Of a DNA stretch of 40,772 nucleotides, positions 7,016 through 12,714 are shown one piece after another. Under the pieces are notes generated by a model. It was not told the origin of the DNA, ran no database searches, and saw nothing but the letters and a program-made list of their open reading frames with translations. Numbering within the stretch: position 1 is the stretch's first letter; each line of letters begins with the position of its first letter. The translations under genes were made by a program, and so were the position numbers. This stretch comes from Clostridiales bacterium (lineage in GTDB: Bacteria > Bacillota > Clostridia > Oscillospirales > Oscillospiraceae). The stretch spans positions 1 to 40,772 of the forward strand of contig DUPK01000066.1 of NCBI GenBank assembly GCA_012838345.1, written 5' to 3'.

Positions 7016-8101
7016 CTAGGCAAGACGATATATCAGCAGCAACACGACCCCTATTAGCAACGAGGAAATGATAATAGGCAGGGCAATCTTCATTTCCTTT
7101 GTCACTCCCGAGAAGGAAGTGTAGGTGGACGAGCCCGTAAAATTCATCGCCAAATAAGCGGAAATGGATGGTAGCGCAAGCAGATACCCTATGCCGAGCA
7201 GCAGACTTTCCGGAGCAAGCCAATTATTATGAAAAACATATGCCGCCGTCCAGATAAGGCCCGTAAGGGCACCTTTAAAGGCGAAGGCTCTGCCCGGTAT
7301 TAGGGGCAGCAGCAAGGGCGTGAGAACCGTTCCCGTGATAACTGCTCCTATGTAAGCTATGAAATCTTTAAGTCCGAAGGGCCTTGCCGCAAAGAGGTTA
7401 ATAAGATACATTACGCCGAACACCGACAGCGATATTTTTATGGCCTGCACCATCTCGACGGGCGTCAAAACCAGCCTATCCCTCACCGTAAACTTTACGG
7501 TGCGCATTTCCTCCGTAGCCACATAGCCGGAAGCAACATAGGTTTTAATGTCCTTCGCCCTGACGGGGCCGTAAAGCACTGAAAAGCCCGTTTGCCTTGT
7601 CACTTCGTGAGCGCTTACGCCGACGGCACCCAATTGGGGCAGAATAAGCCTTCTGTGAGAAACAATCTGTGACAAGCCCGTCTTTGCAATGCGGTTAATT
7701 AGCTCGGCGGTACCGAACGTGCCTTTACCGGCGGCGCACCACACATTGACCCCTTTTGTGTCGAGTATTAATATCCAGCAATCGAGACCGGTCAGCTCCT
7801 TTCTAAGCAAGTCGAACGTAAGCTTGTAATTTGCGCTTACTAGCACCGGGGAGCTTTCGTCGGGCGTGCCCACGGCATAAAGGCCGGGGCTGACCCTGTA
7901 GTTCATTCTGCCTATGCCCCAGCGCACCTTCCACGCCCCAAGCCTGTCTTTGAAACAGATTTCGGTGGAGACCACAGGCACGATGCCCGCCTGTGTGCGA
8001 ATCTTTCCCGCTATCCACATATCTTTTTCATCGTAAGGCGTAACGAGCACTTCTTCACAGCAGCCGGCGCAGCAGCAGGTTCCTTTTTCACTCATTTTCA
8101 T
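7016..8101 (-). CDS. hgcA: HgcA, corrinoid methyltransferase for mercury
   Basis: A 361-residue inner-membrane corrinoid protein that passes a methyl group from methylcobalamin to Hg(II), yielding methylmercury. Residues about 30-195 form the cytosolic corrinoid domain. The cap-helix motif NVWCAAGK is at 119-126, with C122 the expected lower-axial cobalt ligand, followed by GTFGT and LPQLGAVGVSAHEV as in known HgcA. Residues about 215-360 form roughly five membrane helices, with the family-typical FTGSSTYTSFSGV near 321-333. The N-terminus has an unusual CCCAGCC cluster (9-15). Start 8101 is spaced five bases from AAAGG; ATG 8095 is possible. The start overlaps the end of arsR, so the order is arsR–hgcA–hgcB. 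Methylation activity is inferred from motifs; the native role of HgcAB is unknown. Confidence 0.95.
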   Translation of the reverse strand: MKMSEKGTCCCAGCCEEVLVTPYDEKDMWIAGKIRTQAGIVPVVSTEICFKDRLGAWKVRWGIGRMNYRVSPGLYAVGTPDESSPVLVSANYKLTFDLLRKELTGLDCWILILDTKGVNVWCAAGKGTFGTAELINRIAKTGLSQIVSHRRLILPQLGAVGVSAHEVTRQTGFSVLYGPVRAKDIKTYVASGYVATEEMRTVKFTVRDRLVLTPVEMVQAIKISLSVFGVMYLINLFAARPFGLKDFIAYIGAVITGTVLTPLLLPLIPGRAFAFKGALTGLIWTAAYVFHNNWLAPESLLLGIGYLLALPSISAYLAMNFTGSSTYTSFSGVTKEMKIALPIIISSLLIGVVLLLIYRLA

Positions 8102-8423
8102 CACAACCTTTACAAGAATCGGAATTCTCCCTGCAAACGCAGTTTTCCTTATCCGAAGTAATTTCGGCTAAAAAGCACCTTGTTTTCTCGACCATATCGG
8201 CGTCAAGCGAGTAATATGTCCATTTCCCCTGCTCCCTCGCCCTGACTAAACCGCATTCGCGCAGGTACTTCATATGGTGCGAGAGCGTAGACTGCGACAT
8301 CTCGAATTTCTCCAGAATCCTGCAGGCGCAAAGCTCACCGCAGGAGAGCATGTCAATAATCATCGCTCTTTTAGGGTCACCCAGCGCCTTGAACACTTTC
8401 GCATATACTGAATAATTCTCCAT
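8088..8423 (-). CDS. ArsR/SmtB-family repressor of the hgcAB operon
   Basis: A 111-residue winged-helix repressor. A metal or metalloid site of ArsR type is seen at ELCACRI (C32, C34, with C28 nearby), and the recognition helix reads SQSTLSHHMKYLRECGLV. The C-terminal tail adds four cysteines (C95, C97, C104, C107), which could form a second site. It is first in the operon and its 3' end overlaps the hgcA start by 14 bases, so all three genes should be co-expressed and autoregulated through the palindromes at 8445-8454 and 8479-8484. GAGGAG precedes the ATG. ArsR-like control of hgcAB has been reported in other methylators, as I recall. The inducer here could be As(III), Hg(II) or another thiophilic ion; sequence cannot decide. 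Confidence 0.92.
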   Translation of the reverse strand: MENYSVYAKVFKALGDPKRAMIIDMLSCGELCACRILEKFEMSQSTLSHHMKYLRECGLVRAREQGKWTYYSLDADMVEKTRCFLAEITSDKENCVCRENSDSCKGCDENE

Positions 8424-8444
8424 TACAGCTCCTCAAATCTATAA

Positions 8445-8454
8445 ATATCGATAT
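8445..8454. promoter_or_regulatory. Putative ArsR operator, downstream site
   Basis: A perfect palindrome ATATCGATAT lies just downstream of the −10 box of the arsR–hgcAB promoter, where a bound repressor would block initiation. A second ATCGAT core is at 8479-8484 inside the promoter spacer. Confidence 0.5.
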
Positions 8455-8463
8455 GACTACACC

Positions 8464-8493
8464 ATTATATTCTGTCAAATCGATAAGTGTCAA
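8464..8493 (-). promoter_or_regulatory. Promoter of arsR–hgcA–hgcB
   Basis: On the minus strand, TTGACA (8488-8493), an 18-base spacer and TATAAT (8464-8469): both boxes are consensus. The leader is about 35 nt. The ATCGAT core at 8479-8484 lies between the boxes. A strong promoter with overlapping palindromes is what a derepressible operon would show. Confidence 0.8.
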
Positions 8494-8559
8494 TGTGAAT
8501 ATAATATAATGCGTGTTTACACGTGACATTTGAGAAAGCTCCCGGCATTTCTCCGACAT

Positions 8560-8655
8560 CCGCGGCTCAGGCGGCGCTCACCCGAGAAGCTAATCTTATT
8601 TGCTTAATTATTAGGAACAAAAGCTATTGCCCGAGATTGCGGCAATACCTTTTTA
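8560..8655 (+). pseudogene. Decayed duplicate of the ppdK 3' end and terminator
   Basis: This stretch aligns with 6579-6677. The first 21 bases match at 20 positions (codons for AAQAAL near the ppdK C-terminus), then the stop region diverges with small indels, and the terminator hairpin recurs as 8621-8631/8641-8651 with one mismatch and its T-run. No ppdK sequence precedes it. The copy points the same way as ppdK, so it is a direct repeat bracketing the arsR–hgcAB operon. Confidence 0.75.
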
Positions 8656-8911
8656 TTTTCTAGATAAACTCAAACAAGCTTGCGGGTTATCAGATGCGCA
8701 GAAGGGCTGCGGTGGATGTCATGTTATTGCCGCTTTCTGCGCCCTTTTGCGGGGTTTATATCCGCGCTTGGCTAAAAGTTTGGAAAAATAAAAGAATTTG
8801 TGATAATTTAGCAGGACATATCGAGAGCGTTTGTGATATTATAACCGTATAAGAAATTTAGGCCGAAATGCGGCGGTAAAAGCGGCATTTCATATATCCT
8901 ATATCGGAGAG
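8656..8911 (+). other. Leader region of the first diguanylate cyclase
   Basis: No gene is seen. An inverted repeat pairs GCGCAGAA near 8697 with TTCTGCGC near 8735. A possible promoter is TTGGAA (8780-8785), a 16-base spacer and GATAAT (8802-8807). Confidence 0.4.
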
Positions 8912-10108
8912 GTGGCGAAACTAATAAAGAAAGCTCGGAAAATCCCCCTGTCATTTGCAAAATTAAAGGGACGGATAAGGAAAACGCTGCGTGATTACAG
9001 CGGCGTTTTAGACGAGTGCGCTCTTACTAACACCCGCAGGCTTTTTTATCTGTCAATCATCGCCATACCGCTGCGTGTTTTAAACATTCTTTTATTTACC
9101 ACGAAATCCTATGACACAGAGCTCCTTAAGACTTGGAGCAATGGAATTATTGCTTCCCATTTAGCTTTGCTGATTATCATGGCCGCATTCTTCTTAATAA
9201 CCCGTAAGCTCAAAAGCAAAGCGGATGCAAATAAAACGATGTATGTGCTTCAGTACCTCGTTGTGCTGATTATTATGGCCTCCGGCGTTGCCATAGTCAC
9301 AATTGACCAGCTGGTAGCGACCAATATCACGCCCTTTTTATTGACTTGCATTGTCAGCGGACTTGTTTTTCTAATCAGGCCTCTTATCTCCTTCATAATA
9401 TACTTAGTCTCGTATTTGGCCTACTATAACTTGTTAGCCCTAACCACAAGCAGCCAGGAGATACTGCTTTCCAACAGGGTTAACGGAATCACCGCCGTTG
9501 GTATCGGCTTCTTTCTCAGTGTTATTCTGTGGCACTACAACTACACCAACATAGTGCAAAAAAGGCGCATTAATCTCCAGCAGAAACAATTGGAGCAGAT
9601 GGCATATTACGATTCTCTTACCGATTTGCCCAACAGGCGATTGCTGGAGAAGCTGATTAAGCAAGAGTCAGATTTAATGCAGCGCCACGGACACGATACG
9701 GTTATAATAATTCTGGATATTGATAATTTCAAAGAGATTAACGATACATACGGCCATCCGGTGGGCGACAGTTTACTGAGGCAGCTTGCCGATTTTTTGA
9801 AAAGCGAGGTAAGGCAATCCGATACCGTTTTCAGGTTTGGCGGGGAGGAATTTATTATCCTCATGCCCAAAACTTCGCCGGAAGAAGGCTATGCCTTTGC
9901 CGAGAGGCTGAGAAAATTAATTTTGGACAGCAAATTTGCCGTAGGGCCTGTTGAACTGCAGATTACATCAAGCTTTGGAGTATCCTCAATGCGCGGTATC
10001 AGCGGCAACACCCTGGAGGACTACTATCTCGCTGCCGATAAGGCGCTCTACATAGCAAAGCAGCACGGGAAAAACAGGGTTGAAGCAGCCTGCGTGGCGG
10101 AAAAATGA
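8912..10108 (+). CDS. Membrane-anchored GGDEF diguanylate cyclase
   Basis: A protein of about 398 residues that should make cyclic di-GMP from two GTP. Roughly six membrane helices occupy residues 43-210, a short linker follows, and the GGDEF domain begins DSLTDLPNRR near 234. The active-site loop is GGEEF (310-314) and substrate-binding DIDNFKEIND is present. An intact inhibitory I-site, RQSD (301-304), sits five residues before GGEEF, so product feedback is expected. The sensory input is the membrane region, of unknown ligand. The start is uncertain: GTG 8912 lies almost on top of the GGAGAGG signal, so initiation may be slightly downstream at a non-standard codon. A second such enzyme lies at 11422-12663. 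Confidence 0.88.
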   Translation: MAKLIKKARKIPLSFAKLKGRIRKTLRDYSGVLDECALTNTRRLFYLSIIAIPLRVLNILLFTTKSYDTELLKTWSNGIIASHLALLIIMAAFFLITRKLKSKADANKTMYVLQYLVVLIIMASGVAIVTIDQLVATNITPFLLTCIVSGLVFLIRPLISFIIYLVSYLAYYNLLALTTSSQEILLSNRVNGITAVGIGFFLSVILWHYNYTNIVQKRRINLQQKQLEQMAYYDSLTDLPNRRLLEKLIKQESDLMQRHGHDTVIIILDIDNFKEINDTYGHPVGDSLLRQLADFLKSEVRQSDTVFRFGGEEFIILMPKTSPEEGYAFAERLRKLILDSKFAVGPVELQITSSFGVSSMRGISGNTLEDYYLAADKALYIAKQHGKNRVEAACVAEK

Positions 10109-10336
10109 GCTTTGGGCAATAGCGAAAGACAGTGCAGCCCGGAGTCTTAATTAACCTGCCGCACTGTACCGAAGAAGTAAATTGAGGCGGGCAGCCTTAG
10201 GTGAGCGCTGAAACCCGCCCGGGAAACCAGCTCAGGCCCCAATCCAGGCCCAAAATAAGCTGAACGCTAGGCCAAGTCTTCTGACGGCACAGGCGTGAAA
10301 AATCAGGGAAACTATAATAGAACGACCGTTAATAGC
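10109..10336 (+). ncRNA. Gene-free, hairpin-rich stretch; possible RNA leader
   Basis: No reading frame is convincing. Stems visible on the plus strand are ACAGTGC 10129-10135 with 10161-10167, and GGCGGG 10186-10191 with CCCGCC 10214-10219, with a tandem CAGGCCC repeat after them, all followed by a strong terminator at 10337-10371. The terminator lies before the promoter-like TTGACA at about 10420, so the stretch could be a free-standing small RNA. I compared it mentally with common riboswitches (cyclic di-GMP, cobalamin, M-box, SAM, NiCo) and found no convincing match. Confidence 0.25.
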
Positions 10337-10371
10337 ACAGGGTACGGCGTGCGCGCCGTGCCCTGTTTTTT
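10337..10371 (+). terminator. Strong rho-independent terminator
   Basis: ACAGGG (10337-10342) pairs with CCCTGT (10361-10366), continued inward by ACGGCG/CGCCGT, with a TTTTTT tail to 10371. Confidence 0.85.
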
Positions 10372-10483
10372 CAGACCGCTTATCCAGGGAAACAATCTGG
10401 GGAACGCATTAAAATAAAATTGACAATTCAATCCGATTTTATTAAATTTAGCATAGAACATTGAGTTTAAGCGGAGGGGTAAG

Positions 10484-11122
10484 ATGAAAGCTATTGTTAT
10501 CAACGCAAGTCCGAGAAAGAATTGGAACACGGCCGAGCTGATTAAGTCGGCGAAAAAGGGCGCTGAGTCCGCGGGGGCGGAAACGGAGTATTTCGATTTA
10601 TACGATTTAAGCTTCAGGGGCTGTATGAGTTGCCTTGCCTGTAAGCGCAAGGGGAACGAGCCCTGCCGCTGCTACTGGAACGATGACCTTCCCCCTTTAA
10701 TCGAGAAGATACTGAACGCGAATACTCTGCTGATTGGCTCTCCAATCTACTTCGGCGAGCCCACCGCGCAGTTTCGCGCCCTGCTCGAAAGGCTGCTCTT
10801 TTGCGTTCTGTCCTATGATACCCGCTCCTCGGCTTTTAAGGGGAAGTTAAACATCGGACTGATTTACACGATGAACGCACCCAGGGAAACCTACGAAAAC
10901 ATATATCTTGAGAAGTTCAAGTTCCACGAACATAGCCTTGTCCGCCTGTTAAACGGCGAAGTGCGCTCCCTGGCAAGCTGCGACACGCTTCAGGTCCCCG
11001 ATTACAGCAAATACAACATGGCCGCCTTCAGCGAAGAGCACAAACGCAAGGTGCACGACGAGGTCTTCCCGCAAGACTTGCAAAACGCATATAAGCTCGG
11101 CGCGGAGTTGAGCAGAATATAA
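10484..11122 (+). CDS. Flavodoxin-fold oxidoreductase, iron-sulfur flavoprotein type
   Basis: A 212-residue FMN-binding protein of the NADPH-dependent FMN reductase / iron-sulfur flavoprotein (Isf) family. The N-terminal SPRKNWNTAELI (residues 9-20) is the FMN phosphate loop, and GSPIYFGEPTAQFRALLER (about 85-103) is the second flavin segment. Between them a compact Cys cluster, C47xxC50xxC53 followed by Cys at about 60 and 62, fits the CxxCxxC-x(4-7)-C motif that carries a 4Fe-4S cluster in Isf. It probably relays electrons between ferredoxin and a small acceptor, or handles oxidative stress. GGAGGGG precedes the ATG. It is monocistronic, between two diguanylate cyclases, with no evident functional link. 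Confidence 0.85.
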   Translation: MKAIVINASPRKNWNTAELIKSAKKGAESAGAETEYFDLYDLSFRGCMSCLACKRKGNEPCRCYWNDDLPPLIEKILNANTLLIGSPIYFGEPTAQFRALLERLLFCVLSYDTRSSAFKGKLNIGLIYTMNAPRETYENIYLEKFKFHEHSLVRLLNGEVRSLASCDTLQVPDYSKYNMAAFSEEHKRKVHDEVFPQDLQNAYKLGAELSRI

Positions 11123-11177
11123 TTCCCCTAGCACATCGGATTTTCACCGACCAAGGCTGCAATAAGCTGAAATAGAT

Positions 11178-11207
11178 ACCGGTATAGCGCTAATTTGCTG
11201 TACCGGT
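11178..11207 (+). terminator. Hairpin after the flavoprotein, probable terminator
   Basis: An 11-bp stem (11178-11188 with 11197-11207, one G:U-type position) is followed by only a weak T-tract. Confidence 0.45.
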
Positions 11208-11335
11208 TGTTTAATGCACCGGGTACGTTCTGCGCCGCTTTTCGCTTAGTTATCAGCGTTCTGAACGATTAGCTTGTTTTCCACTTTTTATTTCCTTTTT
11301 TCGACAAAATAACCGTTACTTTTTTGTTTTCCCCC

Positions 11336-11364
11336 TTGTTCCCTTCTGTTCAGTGTATTATAAT
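11336..11364 (+). promoter_or_regulatory. Promoter of the second diguanylate cyclase
   Basis: TTGTTC (11336-11341), a 17-base spacer and TATAAT (11359-11364). Its position shows that the true gene start is the ATG at 11422, not the GTG at 11353 that overlaps the −10 box. Confidence 0.75.
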
Positions 11365-11421
11365 AAACAGATACATAAAGCCAATGTAAACGTCCCGGCC
11401 TGTCCCGCTGGAGGTGAGCAT

Positions 11422-12663
11422 ATGCTGGAGGGACTTGCGAAGCTCGAAACGCTAAAACGCAAAAATGAGTTTGAAGATTTAAGAATTCGTGACAACATCC
11501 GGCTGTGCAAAATTCTTGCGCTCGCTCTCCTCATACTTGATGCTTTTCTCCTCGCGGTTGACCTCGCCTTATATCTGCCTTACAGGAAGGACAACAGCTC
11601 ATACTTCTATCTGTATCTGCTGCATCTTTTTATTTTTGTCTTTATAATTCTATGGCTTGTGGTCTTAAAGCGGTGGGCGTCCCCCGCAAAAGCGGCGCGA
11701 AACAAGTGTTTATTCCTCGTGTTTATGAATACAATTTTGTGCTGGGGCGTTCTTATAGGCCTTAACGACCTAAACATCAACGGAGAGATTTCCGTATATT
11801 TAATAACGCTTTTCGGCATTTCGGCCCTTTTGTACTTAACCCCACACGAGGTCCTGCTTAGCTTTTCCTCCTCGATGGTGGCCTTTATTGTGGGCATGCT
11901 TTTATTAGTCCCCGATACAAGAATCGTAATCAGCCATATCATTAACGTGGTAATATCCGTGCTCCTGTCCTTCGTAGTATCACGCTTTAAGTTTATCGGC
12001 TTTTTGGAGGAGGCGATCAGGACCAAAGAGCTTGAGGATGTAAACAGGCAGATTGAGCGGGCCTATTTTGAGCTGGAGGATACAAACCTCAGGCTTATCC
12101 ACGAGCTGAAGGAGCGAAGGCTCGCCGAGGAAAGGATAGGGCATTTAATCTATTACGACGAGCTGACGGGCATATTCAACAGGAAAAAGGTCATGGAGGA
12201 TATAAGCCTCCTGCTTCTGGACAAAAACGAGAAATTCGCAGTGCTTTTTGTCGACCTTGACAAGTTCAAGAGCATAAATGACAAGTTCGGCCACGAGGCC
12301 GGCGACACGGTGCTGAAAAACGTCGCGATGCGCCTAAAGGGTATTATCGGTGAGAAAGACATCATAAGCAGGATAGGCGGCGACGAGTTCATAATTATCC
12401 TGAGGTATCTGGAGAGCGCCGAGCAGGCCGAAAAGGTGGCTCAGGCCATCGTCACGGAGATGAACGTGGTCTTTACATTAAAAAACCGCAGGTTTTTGGT
12501 GGGGGCAAGCATCGGCATAAGCATCTATCCGGAGCACGGAACTACGGCCGACGTGCTCATCAACAAGGCCGACCTTGCGATGTACCAGGTTAAAAACAAC
12601 GGCGGCCGCGGCTATTTGCTGTACAGCGAAGAATTCGACGAACTAAACGTCATTAGCAACTAA
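11422..12663 (+). CDS. Membrane-anchored GGDEF diguanylate cyclase, no I-site
   Basis: A 413-residue protein predicted to synthesise cyclic di-GMP. About six membrane helices span residues 28-190; a coiled-coil linker (about 195-240, rich in Glu/Arg heptads) joins them to a GGDEF domain starting DELTGIFNRK. The active-site loop is GGDEF (319-323) with DLDKFKSIND upstream. The I-site position reads GEKD instead of RxxD, so unlike its neighbour at 8912-10108 this cyclase should lack canonical product inhibition. ATG 11422 is set six bases after GGAGGTGA. The two cyclases share architecture but differ widely in sequence, so they are not a recent duplication. Confidence 0.92.
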   Translation: MLEGLAKLETLKRKNEFEDLRIRDNIRLCKILALALLILDAFLLAVDLALYLPYRKDNSSYFYLYLLHLFIFVFIILWLVVLKRWASPAKAARNKCLFLVFMNTILCWGVLIGLNDLNINGEISVYLITLFGISALLYLTPHEVLLSFSSSMVAFIVGMLLLVPDTRIVISHIINVVISVLLSFVVSRFKFIGFLEEAIRTKELEDVNRQIERAYFELEDTNLRLIHELKERRLAEERIGHLIYYDELTGIFNRKKVMEDISLLLLDKNEKFAVLFVDLDKFKSINDKFGHEAGDTVLKNVAMRLKGIIGEKDIISRIGGDEFIIILRYLESAEQAEKVAQAIVTEMNVVFTLKNRRFLVGASIGISIYPEHGTTADVLINKADLAMYQVKNNGGRGYLLYSEEFDELNVISN

Positions 12664-12668
12664 ATTAA

Positions 12669-12694
12669 GGGGAGAGGACTTAAGTCCTCTCCCC
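12669..12694. terminator. Shared terminator of convergent genes
   Basis: A perfect 26-base palindrome (13-bp arms) lies six bases after the cyclase stop and before the end of the minus-strand ATPase gene. T-tracts are short on both sides but the stem is very stable. Confidence 0.7.
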
Positions 12695-12714
12695 TCGGTT
12701 ATTTTTATGAAGTA

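Noticed and set aside
10186-10320. Possible M-box, cobalamin or c-di-GMP riboswitch
   Set aside because: Only short fragments such as TTAGGTGAG resemble the M-box; the remaining conserved core segments are missing.
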